IMG/VR virus record: IMGVR_UViG_3300018428_000104
Location: 1-31,382 of that record
Origin: a virus
Reading direction: 5' to 3' (one strand)
Length of the DNA stretch: 31,382 bases
A model generated the notes under the pieces. It had not been told where the DNA came from, did no database searches, and was given only the letters and a program-made list of their open reading frames with translations. The position numbers and the translations under genes were made by a program. Positions 24,976 to 31,197 of the stretch are shown here, piece by piece (position 1 is the first letter of the stretch; each line of letters starts with the position of its first letter).

Positions 24976-25290
24976 ATGCTATCCACTCAATACAGACTAA
25001 GGTTAGAGTTCATCTGTAAGAAGATTGCAAATAAGGAGGAAGTTAAACTAGATGATATGATTTGGGCAGAGAAAATTGCCAAGTCATATACTACTGCCCG
25101 CGACTGGTTAAACAAAGCAAGACGACAAGCAGCACAAGACATCCAGGAGGGTAGTATGGATGATTTTATGAATAGGATGGGGTTAGGAGACCCGGACCCA
25201 TCCAATTACAAGACGGGTTTTAGTGGTGCTGATGAGATCGTAGATTGGTTCAAACAAGATAAACCTGATGATTGGAGGCAACGTGACTAA
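24976..25290 (+). CDS. hypothetical protein (104 aa)
   Basis: Function unknown. The N-terminal 55 residues form charged helices; the C-terminal part is acidic and Gly/Asp/Pro-rich (MGLGDPDPSNYKTGF) and ends with DEIVDWFKQ and DDWRQRD. The style is typical of conserved cyanophage small proteins, as I recall them. It starts one base after the previous stop and overlaps the glutaredoxin-like gene start by 8 bases. Confidence 0.75.
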   Translation: MLSTQYRLRLEFICKKIANKEEVKLDDMIWAEKIAKSYTTARDWLNKARRQAAQDIQEGSMDDFMNRMGLGDPDPSNYKTGFSGADEIVDWFKQDKPDDWRQRD

Positions 25291-25525
25291 AACAGCAGTT
25301 ATCTATTCAAATGGTAGTCAGGAGTGTGAGCGTATGTCAGCACTCTTGAAAGCATTAGGTGGAGAGTTTCATGAGTATTTTGTTGGGAAACATTTCAATG
25401 ACAAAGCATTTCATGATGAGTTTGGAATAGAAGCAACATATCCACAGATTGCTTATGGTAATAGACATCTTGGTGGTATGAAAGAAGCATTACAATACCT
25501 AAAAGAAATGGGATTATTTACATGA
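25283..25525 (+). CDS. glutaredoxin-like protein lacking the first active-site Cys
   Basis: Thioredoxin-fold protein of 80 residues from GTG 25283: beta strand TAVIYSNGS, helix ECERMSALLKAL, strand EFHEYFVG, TYPQIAYG with the cis-Pro (P54), and HLGG (62-65) for the glutathione site. Where glutaredoxins have C-P-Y-C, this has S12-Q-E-C15, so the nucleophilic first Cys is Ser and only the second position is Cys. Normal dithiol reduction is therefore doubtful; glutathione binding or a monothiol role is possible. GTG is chosen because GGAGG (25274-25278) sits four bases upstream; ATG 25268 would lie in front of that site. It overlaps the preceding gene by 8 bases and the next by 4 (ATGA). Confidence 0.82.
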   Translation: MTKTAVIYSNGSQECERMSALLKALGGEFHEYFVGKHFNDKAFHDEFGIEATYPQIAYGNRHLGGMKEALQYLKEMGLFT

Positions 25526-25755
25526 ATAATTCCGCATACTATACTGTACTCGCAGCATTTGCTCTCGCAGTGTATTTTATTGTAACAGATGAGAACGCTG
25601 CTCGTATGGTATCATTAAGGTTCTCATGGTTCTGGGTCAATGTCAGGAGACGCTGGTTTATCTTGACAATGGCACCACGTCTACACTATGATATGTGGAG
25701 AATGAAACAAGAGGTCAAACGAATTAGAAAAGAACACGGACTACCTAATGACTAA
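25522..25755 (+). CDS. small membrane protein (77 aa)
   Basis: One N-terminal membrane segment, about residues 5-21 (TVLAAFALAVYFIV within it), then an aromatic, strongly basic soluble part (WFWVNVRRRWFIL, KQEVKRIRKEHG). By the positive-inside rule the C-terminus would be cytoplasmic. A second weak hydrophobic patch (about 35-50) is interrupted by Arg and is probably peripheral. The family is unknown. The start is in the ATGA overlap of the glutaredoxin-like gene. Confidence 0.74.
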   Translation: MNNSAYYTVLAAFALAVYFIVTDENAARMVSLRFSWFWVNVRRRWFILTMAPRLHYDMWRMKQEVKRIRKEHGLPND

Positions 25756-25987
25756 CGAACATCCAGAAATTGCTGAAGTAGATTGGATTGACGATGCTTT
25801 CTATGTAGAGGAAACCCGATTTATGTGGAAGAGTGTTCGTAAGGACACTGGCAAAGATTTCTTGTTCGGTCTTACAAGAGAGATTGTCATCGATATGACA
25901 CGATGGCATCTCAAATGTGAACAAGAAGGAACATTACATTTATACAGTCGCGTTATCAATAGCGGCGTTGTTGGAGGCAAACTTTAA
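25748..25987 (+). CDS. hypothetical protein (79 aa)
   Basis: Unrecognised. Acidic N-terminus (PEIAEVDWIDDAFYVEE), basic centre (KSVRKDTGKDF), and a C-terminal amphipathic region (TRWHLKCEQEGT). No membrane segment or known motif. It overlaps the preceding membrane-protein gene by 8 bases and its TAA shares a base with the next ATG, so it is part of the same chain. Confidence 0.72.
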   Translation: MTNEHPEIAEVDWIDDAFYVEETRFMWKSVRKDTGKDFLFGLTREIVIDMTRWHLKCEQEGTLHLYSRVINSGVVGGKL

Positions 25988-26187
25988 TGGCACTATCACA
26001 ATCAGTAACAGATTCACTACAAGAAGCAGAACAATCATTACGCAATGCTCTAGCATTTGCTGCGCGAGGTGAGCGTAGTATTGTTGCGAAGCAGATTGCT
26101 GAGATGATACATAGTATCGAGATGATGCAAATGCACGACAATCTCTTAGACACACTAGAAGAACTTAAGGAGGGTAACAATGGATAG
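25987..26187 (+). CDS. hypothetical helical protein (66 aa)
   Basis: Probably all-helical and possibly coiled-coil: regular Leu/Ile/Met spacing from SLQEAEQSLRNAL through IEMMQMHDNLLDTLEELK. Function unknown. It starts on the last base of the preceding stop and ends 8 bases into cp12. GGAGG within its own end (26169-26173) provides the cp12 Shine-Dalgarno. Confidence 0.72.
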   Translation: MALSQSVTDSLQEAEQSLRNALAFAARGERSIVAKQIAEMIHSIEMMQMHDNLLDTLEELKEGNNG

Positions 26188-26407
26188 TATCGAACAGCAT
26201 ATTCAGAAGGATAAAGATATTCTTCAAGACCCCACTACATCACCACAACAAAGACGCCACATTGAAGGCGAACTCCACGATTTAGAAGAGTATGTAGAAC
26301 ATCACAAAGCAGAGATTGAAGCGGGAGACCATCACGATCCCACTCCACTTGAACTATATTGTGACGCTAATCCATCTGAACCTGAGTGTTTGATTTATGA
26401 CGATTGA
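26180..26407 (+). CDS. cp12: CP12, Calvin-cycle inhibitor
   Basis: CP12 is a small disordered redox switch that ties up phosphoribulokinase and GAPDH, halting the Calvin cycle. Cyanophages are known to carry it, which favours pentose-phosphate flux and NADPH for nucleotide synthesis. The hallmark is the C-terminal Cys loop: C61 and C70 in LELYCDANPSEPECLIYDD (57-75), with the same eight-residue spacing and YDD end as host CP12. The N-terminus (SIEQHIQKDK) and a central helix (ELHDLEEYVE, in place of the host AWDxVEEL core) also align. There is no N-terminal Cys pair. It has a good GGAGG seven bases ahead (26169-26173, ATG 26180). The neighbouring pebS and the distant cpeT are also photosynthesis genes. 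Confidence 0.92.
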   Translation: MDSIEQHIQKDKDILQDPTTSPQQRRHIEGELHDLEEYVEHHKAEIEAGDHHDPTPLELYCDANPSEPECLIYDD

Positions 26408-26789
26408 AGGACGCCCTGACTTAATTCCAGACCCATCTTTTGAGGCATACATGATGAAATCTTACAACGACCAACGTAGAGACCGTCTTGGTGATGTTAT
26501 CTCTGATTATTTGAATGATGAGGATAAAACAGCAAAAGAGTTTTATGATGATTTAATTAGTGAGATAGATGACTGGATTCAGTATCATCAACGATTTGCT
26601 GAAAAGTATAAAGAAGCAAAAAAGATGATTAACGGACATCGTAAAAGCACCGTACTTGAACTTGATACTATCACGGATTATCCACAATATACAGTAAAAC
26701 CACTAAATGAGGATGCCTGGGCGGGCAGCGGCATTGATGCTGCTTGGGATAACTTTCCCAATGAAACTGGAGACCATATTACGCTGTGA
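26397..26789 (+). CDS. hypothetical protein (130 aa)
   Basis: Not recognised. The first 85 residues are charged helices (EFYDDLISEIDDWIQYHQ, EKYKEAKKM). The last third is low-complexity and polar (EDAWAGSGIDAAWDNFPNE). It overlaps cp12 by 11 bases and pebS by 4, so it sits inside the photosynthesis-gene pair in one translational chain. The location does not prove a related role. Confidence 0.74.
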   Translation: MTIEGRPDLIPDPSFEAYMMKSYNDQRRDRLGDVISDYLNDEDKTAKEFYDDLISEIDDWIQYHQRFAEKYKEAKKMINGHRKSTVLELDTITDYPQYTVKPLNEDAWAGSGIDAAWDNFPNETGDHITL

Positions 26790-27406
26790 AAGACCTCTGG
26801 TGTAACTACAGAGAGATACTATTCAATACCTTTCCAGAACTCAAACTAGATACAGTTTGGGACCACTGGGAAGGTAAAATGATGATGGATGGTAACATCT
26901 ATCGTGGTGGTTATTTTCTTAGAACCAGAGAAGCATTTGTGTATAATGAAAAGACACAAATCTACAATCACATATTATATCCATTAACAGGTAAGAATAC
27001 ACCTTGTTTTGGTATGGATTTAATGGGATTTTCTGAGGATAAGGTTATCATAGTATTTGATTTCCAACATCCTGTAGAGAATCATTTATTTTCTGTTGGT
27101 GGTGCTCTACCCAAATCAAACGAATCATATAGATTCTTTGAGATGGGTAATCATTTCAGTGAGCATATATTTGTACGCAAATGTGGAATGGATGAAGTAG
27201 ATAATTATCTAGATATATTTGCTGAGTATCTCAACATCTATAAACAGATAGTTTATACTGATGCGCCATTTGGTTATGATACGTCATATTATCGTGATTT
27301 TGATGACTACATGCGTAGATTAGATCCTATCTTTGGATTCATGAAGAGTACATTTGATGAGGACAAAGCAAAACAATTTGTAAACGATTTCTTATTTGTA
27401 TATTAA
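26786..27406 (+). CDS. pebS: phycoerythrobilin synthase (ferredoxin-dependent bilin reductase)
   Basis: PebS reduces biliverdin IXalpha to phycoerythrobilin with four electrons from ferredoxin, replacing host PebA plus PebB. The 206 residues track the cyanophage enzyme closely: FNTFPEL (13-19), LRTREA (45-50), YNHILYP (60-66), CFGMDLM (74-80), VIIVFDFQHP (87-96), RFFEMGNHFS (116-125) and FVNDFLFVY at the end. D78 and D180 correspond to the two catalytic Asp residues I know as D105 and D206 in the P-SSM2 enzyme. It is shorter than the roughly 233-residue relative because it lacks about 20 N-terminal residues. No upstream in-frame start exists before a TGA, so GTG 26786 (GTGA overlap with the preceding stop) is the start. 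A phage PcyA-type reductase is the main alternative. The product could feed CpeT-like lyase action. Confidence 0.92.
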   Translation: MKDLWCNYREILFNTFPELKLDTVWDHWEGKMMMDGNIYRGGYFLRTREAFVYNEKTQIYNHILYPLTGKNTPCFGMDLMGFSEDKVIIVFDFQHPVENHLFSVGGALPKSNESYRFFEMGNHFSEHIFVRKCGMDEVDNYLDIFAEYLNIYKQIVYTDAPFGYDTSYYRDFDDYMRRLDPIFGFMKSTFDEDKAKQFVNDFLFVY

Positions 27407-27407
27407 A

Positions 27408-27557
27408 ATGAAAGAGATAGATTGGGACGAAATTAAAAAGGTATTAGACACAGATGATGTTGAAATACTTAAGGGTGTAGATGAATTACTCAAAAATGCA
27501 GAAAAAATACAGGAATATCTTGATGGTTTAGATTGTAAACAATGTAAGGATGTATGA
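27408..27557 (+). CDS. small acidic CxxC protein (49 aa)
   Basis: A short frame starting one base after the pebS stop: an acidic amphipathic helix (EIDWDEIKKVLD, DVEILKGVDELLKNAEKI) ending in C43-K-Q-C46 near the C-terminus. Function unknown; the Cys pair could bind metal or be redox-active. It overlaps the next gene's start by 8 bases, the same coupling as its neighbours, which supports it being real despite its size. Confidence 0.6.
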   Translation: MKEIDWDEIKKVLDTDDVEILKGVDELLKNAEKIQEYLDGLDCKQCKDV

Positions 27558-28260
27558 TTTAGTAATGTTTGAAAAGAGTGTATGTGGTGAAAAACATACA
27601 TCTAATCATTTCTTTTATCCACAATTTAATACTGTTAGTAAACCAAACTCAGTTTTATATCAATGCGAGAAACAATTATGTAATCAGATTGATATAGATC
27701 TTGATGGGTTTGATTGTGCCATCACTCCACCAAATACCATATGGAAAGGTAATCCAGTATTTCATATTGGTCAGCGTGAGCGTACAATGGAAGATATTAA
27801 ATCTTATTTCCATATTAACACTGACATCCCAATATATTATTTCTCCAAAGATATTAGAGATGCCACAAATAGTACGATATTCAAATGTGGATATTCATAT
27901 AATACTCTGTCATCTGTTTCTCATGTATTAGAAGATGAAGCATACAGAGTAGTAGATAAGTTTTCATCTAATTTAACTGGTGTTGTATTTGCTAATCACT
28001 TCTCTCAACATGGTGACGTATTTCATGATGAATTAAACGTAGAGTTGATGCCAATATACACCGCTTGGTATAGTATTAAAGACATACTAATCAATCATTG
28101 GAATGTCAATAGTGCAAAACTTGACATCTATGACAATATGTTTCAAGATTACCAACCAAGCGACTTTCATTGGCATTTTAAGATAAAATTGCAAAGATTG
28201 GCATTGGGAGCACCCACAATCAAGTTCTACCGCACACTTCATTCTAACCCTTATGTCTAG
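27550..28260 (+). CDS. unrecognised 236-aa protein downstream of pebS
   Basis: I do not recognise the family. It is soluble and aromatic-rich (Tyr, Phe, His), with five Cys in the first half (about 12, 39, 44, 56 and 113) and a His-rich C-terminal region (NHFSQHGDVFHDE near 149-161, FHWHFKIKLQRL near 210-221). No Walker, Rossmann or DNA-binding signature is seen. Codons are A/T-ending like those of pebS. It starts 8 bases inside the CxxC gene and its stop overlaps the next ATG. Position invites a bilin or iron-related guess, but there is no motif to support it. Confidence 0.78.
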   Translation: MYDLVMFEKSVCGEKHTSNHFFYPQFNTVSKPNSVLYQCEKQLCNQIDIDLDGFDCAITPPNTIWKGNPVFHIGQRERTMEDIKSYFHINTDIPIYYFSKDIRDATNSTIFKCGYSYNTLSSVSHVLEDEAYRVVDKFSSNLTGVVFANHFSQHGDVFHDELNVELMPIYTAWYSIKDILINHWNVNSAKLDIYDNMFQDYQPSDFHWHFKIKLQRLALGAPTIKFYRTLHSNPYV

Positions 28261-28549
28261 TATCACACTACCTCAAGCACCTGACAACTATCATTATGAA
28301 GTTCAGCGTGATTGGAACAAACAATACCACGCAATCTGGTTAGTTGATGAGCGTGAGTATTCATATACTACTGAACAAGTGAAGACTATCTGGGGATTCT
28401 TGAAGAAGAAAACTATGCAAATCTATTCTCCAGTAAATGCTAAGAAGGTGGGTAAGTTGGCGACCAAAGTTACACCATACTCTGCGATGACGCCACCCCT
28501 GGGTGCCAGTTGTATAAGTGTCCATGACCTCTTGCCAGGGACCGCTTGA
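28253..28549 (+). CDS. hypothetical protein (98 aa)
   Basis: Unknown function. The first 75 residues form a beta-rich domain with many Tyr/Trp (PDNYHYEVQRDWNKQYHAIWL, then YSYTTEQVKTIWGFLKKK), a pattern I associate with conserved cyanophage small proteins. The last 15 residues (GASCISVHDLLPGTA) look out of character, and this 3' end holds the promoter for the next gene, so the tail may have been altered by a frameshift. It overlaps the preceding stop by 8 bases. Confidence 0.74.
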   Translation: MSSITLPQAPDNYHYEVQRDWNKQYHAIWLVDEREYSYTTEQVKTIWGFLKKKTMQIYSPVNAKKVGKLATKVTPYSAMTPPLGASCISVHDLLPGTA

Positions 28550-28560
28550 TGCCTTATATT
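28532..28560 (+). promoter_or_regulatory. sigma70-like promoter inside the end of the preceding gene
   Basis: TTGCCA (28532-28537), 17-base spacer, TATATT (28555-28560), start near 28567, 17 bases before ATG 28584. A 6-bp inverted repeat, CTTGAT (28545-28550) and ATCAAG (28561-28566), flanks the -10. Confidence 0.55.
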
Positions 28561-28583
28561 ATCAAGGTAGTCAAGAGAGCACC

Positions 28584-29078
28584 ATGATTTCGCTTCCCAA
28601 TCCTACCAAGCAAGAGTTTAGCGACTTCGTTGCTACTCAGGATGCTCGTAATCACATCCAGATCAAGATTGTCGAGCATTGTCTGACTCTGTGTGATAAA
28701 CTGCGTGAAGATTACATTGCTTACAGCATCAAGTCTTGCAAGCGTTCTATCGCTGATTATGAGTACACTTATGGTAATGGTGCTTCAGTTCAAGGCAACT
28801 ATTTTGTAGAGCGTCTTGAAGCACTGCGTCGTGGTGAGTGTGATTATGACTTCCAGTTAGATTCTTCTGGTCGTAAGTATCACAAGATCTGGATGTATAT
28901 TGATGACAAGCGTAGTTCTATCCACGCTTTCATTGATAAGAAGACTGGTGAAGTCTATAAGGCAGCATCAGTAAAAGCACCCGCTAAAGGTGTGCGTTTC
29001 AATATGCTTATCATCAAGGAACGTGAGTTCATGTTTGATAATGCTGATTGGGCAGGCGGTTATCTCTACAAGCGGTAA
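28584..29078 (+). CDS. conserved-looking phage protein (164 aa)
   Basis: Function unknown. From ATG 28584 the N-terminal half is helical (PTKQEFSDFVA, CLTLCDKLRED), and the C-terminal half is a beta-rich domain: GRKYHKIWMYIDD, SSIHAFIDKKTGEVYKAAS, APAKGVRFNM. The GEVYKAAS part recalls small conserved proteins of T4-like cyanophages. A longer frame from 28518 is rejected because it starts inside the promoter. Codon use is C/G-richer (CGT, ATC, AAG), like the helicase, which suggests an early, strongly expressed gene. It has AGAGAG about six bases upstream. Confidence 0.82.
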   Translation: MISLPNPTKQEFSDFVATQDARNHIQIKIVEHCLTLCDKLREDYIAYSIKSCKRSIADYEYTYGNGASVQGNYFVERLEALRRGECDYDFQLDSSGRKYHKIWMYIDDKRSSIHAFIDKKTGEVYKAASVKAPAKGVRFNMLIIKEREFMFDNADWAGGYLYKR

Positions 29079-29082
29079 TCGC

Positions 29083-29111
29083 TTGACACCAGCACCAAAG
29101 TGTGCTAAATT
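29083..29111 (+). promoter_or_regulatory. sigma70-like promoter
   Basis: Perfect TTGACA (29083-29088), 17-base spacer, TAAATT (29106-29111), start near 29118. The spacer carries AGCAC (29091-29095) and GTGCT (29102-29106) as an inverted repeat. The leader up to ATG 29137 is almost all pyrimidine and has no Shine-Dalgarno. Confidence 0.68.
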
Positions 29112-29136
29112 ATAGTATCCTCTCCTCTTTCCTCCA

Positions 29137-29376
29137 ATGACTGCTCCGCGCTTCTACTTGGTTTCTGATGGCAATGCTTATGCCATTGATGATGATGGTT
29201 CTGTGTTTGGTGCTCCTGTTTGTGTCGATGGCACAGTAGAATGGGATGCTGCTTATGATTTTGAACCTTGCGATGAAGACATCGAACATGTAGCACACAT
29301 GTGTAATCTTGTCAAGCAAGCAGCAGATTTGCAACAAGAACATGACCTTCAAACCTATGCTATCTTTGTTAAATGA
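29137..29376 (+). CDS. hypothetical acidic protein (79 aa)
   Basis: Unrecognised. The first half looks like two beta hairpins (FYLVSDGNAYAIDDDGSVFG, VCVDGTVEWD); the second half is an acidic helix (EPCDEDIEHVAHMCNLVKQAADL). It has its own promoter at 29083 and a pyrimidine-rich leader. It ends in an ATGA overlap with the next gene, heading a three- or four-gene unit. Confidence 0.76.
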   Translation: MTAPRFYLVSDGNAYAIDDDGSVFGAPVCVDGTVEWDAAYDFEPCDEDIEHVAHMCNLVKQAADLQQEHDLQTYAIFVK

Positions 29377-29618
29377 TTAAGGCACAACGACTATCACAAT
29401 TTGTAATCTCTGACCTACGCAAGTGGTTGGAGATAAACTATGATAATATGAGTGTGAGACCTAAAGGTACTTGCACTGATACTGAGAAGAAAGCGTTTTG
29501 GGTGTATCACCACAAGTTTCCGCTTGAGTTTTATCATAGTATAGAGAACAAACTGAAAGGATACAAACTTGTGTCCTATGACCATCTTAACAATCGTTTG
29601 GAGTGCATTGATGAGTAA
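29373..29618 (+). CDS. hypothetical protein (81 aa)
   Basis: Unknown. A basic N-terminus with a DLRKWLE helix, then a beta-type region with Tyr/His/Phe (KAFWVYHHKFPLEFYHS). No motif is recognised. It starts in the ATGA overlap of the preceding gene, and its end carries the GGAG (29600-29603) that serves the next start. Confidence 0.73.
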   Translation: MIKAQRLSQFVISDLRKWLEINYDNMSVRPKGTCTDTEKKAFWVYHHKFPLEFYHSIENKLKGYKLVSYDHLNNRLECIDE

Positions 29619-29871
29619 GCAGCAGAAACTAAGCGACCAAGTAGAATCTATTCTATCTAACCGCAATCGTAGATTTAAGTATCTGATGCGGAAAGGTCGC
29701 ATGGAAGATGCTATCGCCCTTGGTGATGAGTTCTATGAATGGTTTGATCCTAATAAAAATACACATATTGAGTATTTTGATGAGGAAGAACTTGTTGACA
29801 TTTATCAAGAATTGATGGACCAACGATTGAAGAAACGTAAAAAGCGCGGACGTAAGAATAAAAATGAGTAA
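29611..29871 (+). CDS. hypothetical protein with basic tail (86 aa)
   Basis: From ATG 29611 (GGAG seven bases upstream): a basic first third (NRNRRFKYLMRKGR), an acidic middle (DEFYEWFDPNK, YFDEEELVDIYQEL) and a highly basic C-terminus (KKRKKRGRKNKNE). The tail suggests nucleic-acid or membrane contact, but there is no known domain. The longer frame from 29569 is rejected because ATG 29611 has the ribosome-binding site and overlaps the preceding stop by only 8 bases. Confidence 0.75.
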   Translation: MSKQQKLSDQVESILSNRNRRFKYLMRKGRMEDAIALGDEFYEWFDPNKNTHIEYFDEEELVDIYQELMDQRLKKRKKRGRKNKNE

Positions 29872-30568
29872 AATACAATATCTTGACTCACCATTTATCT
29901 TTGCATATACTGTAGATAATCATGATGACATCAAATCTGAGATAATCGAGAAAATTGATTATTTCATTGATGCTGGTTACGCGGATGTTGATAATACTGC
30001 CAGTGGTGCAATTACTAATTACAATTACCAAACTAATCCTGGTGGTAGCATCCCATTGTTCAAGTTTAATGAACAACTTAATAAATCTATTGTGTGGGAT
30101 GCTATAGATGAGTTGAATACAAAATTAACTCAAGATAGAGAACTATTGCAACTACCTGTTACATGTTCTCTTACTAATTTGTGGTTCAACAAATATCCTG
30201 TTGGAGCATATTGTCCACCCCATGAACATTATGGTGTGGATATTTCTGGTATCTACATCGTACATAGTGATCATGAGAATCCTACTGTATTCAAGAACAA
30301 TGTCAATGTAGGTAATTGGAGATATGCTAGAGATAAGTACACTACAGGACATATAAAAGAGGGAACAGTATTATTATTTCCTTCACACCTCACACACTGG
30401 ACTGAACCAGCACAATCAGATAGATATATTATTTCTTTTGATGTGAGTGTAAATTGGGCAACAAATCCTTCAATTCTTACTGATGAGAAGAAGTCAAGTC
30501 TTGAGCGTGATATTGACATAGCAAACCAATTCATGAAACAATATGAAGGAACTGTTCCCATATCCTGA
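29864..30568 (+). CDS. 2OG-Fe(II) oxygenase-like protein (234 aa)
   Basis: Second dioxygenase candidate. The core runs NLWFNKYPVGAYCPPHEHYG (105-124) with H120 and H122, SGIYIVHSD (128-136), then EGTVLLFPSHLTHWTEP (166-182) with distal H178 and R187 in DRYIISFD. This layout fits the small family of cupin-fold putative 2OG-Fe(II) oxygenases found in T4-like cyanophages and marine bacteria, where the first metal motif is HxH rather than HxD. It differs clearly from the oxygenase at 2349. Its substrate is unknown. It is A/T-richer than the preceding genes and overlaps the previous gene by 8 bases and the next by 26. Confidence 0.83.
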   Translation: MSKIQYLDSPFIFAYTVDNHDDIKSEIIEKIDYFIDAGYADVDNTASGAITNYNYQTNPGGSIPLFKFNEQLNKSIVWDAIDELNTKLTQDRELLQLPVTCSLTNLWFNKYPVGAYCPPHEHYGVDISGIYIVHSDHENPTVFKNNVNVGNWRYARDKYTTGHIKEGTVLLFPSHLTHWTEPAQSDRYIISFDVSVNWATNPSILTDEKKSSLERDIDIANQFMKQYEGTVPIS

Positions 30569-30989
30569 TACTTTTGGTTATCGTCTTGAGTATAAGGAAG
30601 ATAAGAATGTGAAGGTGTGTTGGTTCTGCCATTCATCTCATCTACAAAAATACTTAGATAGATACAAACCAACATCACCTAAAATAGATACACATCCTAA
30701 CTACGAACCATTCAAATGCGAGAAGAAGACTACTACGAAAGCGAAAGCGAAGGTAAAGAGTTCGACGAAGACTTCTGGCAAGAATATCTCCAAAACAGCA
30801 AAGAAAGCACCAAAACAGAAACTATTTGCTGACGTTGATGCTTACGTTACGGTCAAAGCACCACCAGCAGCACCTAGGAGACGCTCTAAGGTGCCTAAAC
30901 CCATCAACGTGGGGAATCGTAAGACTGACTGCCCAAGACTGCTACAGGACCGTTTTAAGGTCAAGGTAAAAAATCTGGAGAACAACTAA
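30543..30989 (+). CDS. Lys-rich protein with CxxC motif (148 aa)
   Basis: An N-terminal folded part (PYPDTFGYRLEY) leads to C26-W-F-C29 and possibly H33 or C59 as zinc ligands. It is followed by a long low-complexity Lys/Thr/Ala region (about 60-90: KKTTTKAKAKVKSSTK) and a second basic stretch (APRRRSKVPKP). The composition resembles histone-tail-like nucleic-acid-binding segments. Function unknown. It overlaps the preceding oxygenase by 26 bases with no better start, and its end, LENN-stop, recurs as LEDN-stop 200 bases downstream. Confidence 0.74.
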   Translation: MKELFPYPDTFGYRLEYKEDKNVKVCWFCHSSHLQKYLDRYKPTSPKIDTHPNYEPFKCEKKTTTKAKAKVKSSTKTSGKNISKTAKKAPKQKLFADVDAYVTVKAPPAAPRRRSKVPKPINVGNRKTDCPRLLQDRFKVKVKNLENN

Positions 30990-30997
30990 TGACTGAC
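30974..30997 (+). repeat. duplicated leader, copy 1
   Basis: This 24-base block contains the Shine-Dalgarno, the end of the upstream frame and the first codons of the small gene. It recurs at 31174-31197, exactly 200 bases later, with 22 of 24 bases identical. Confidence 0.8.
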
Positions 30998-31147
30998 CAC
31001 CCACTGACTGATGAGGTTATCCATAGGGAGTTCCTTCCTAAATTTTGCTACAGGGAAAATGACCTGCGTGACGCTGCTGATTGGCAGTTGAAGCAAGTAC
31101 TTAATTGGTGTAGCAAATATATACATACAAAATCAGTTGACGCTTGA
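30989..31147 (+). pseudogene. first copy of a duplicated small gene, ended early by in-frame TGA
   Basis: 52 codons starting in a TAATG overlap, with GGAG (30977-30980) upstream. The N-terminus (MTDHPLTDE) and the LRDAADWQLKQV segment (26-36) match the second copy at 31189. After NW (40) the sequence diverges and stops at TGA 31145-31147. The same frame continues beyond the TGA with REAMRPANTLEDN and then a TGA that overlaps the second copy's ATG. That continuation fits where the second copy's DLR would go on. It may be a decayed copy or a short functional version. Confidence 0.6.
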
Positions 31148-31173
31148 AGAGAAGCAATGCGCCCCGCCAACAC

Positions 31174-31197
31174 TCTGGAGGACAACTGATGACTGAC
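31174..31197 (+). repeat. duplicated leader, copy 2
   Basis: Second copy of the block at 30974-30997 (differences at two bases). A further 26-base perfect repeat links the coding parts: 31065-31090 and 31280-31305. Confidence 0.8.

Noticed and set aside
30989-31147. TGA at 31145 as a recoded (selenocysteine-like) codon
   Set aside because: No supporting stem structure or selenoprotein context; a plain stop in a decaying copy is simpler.
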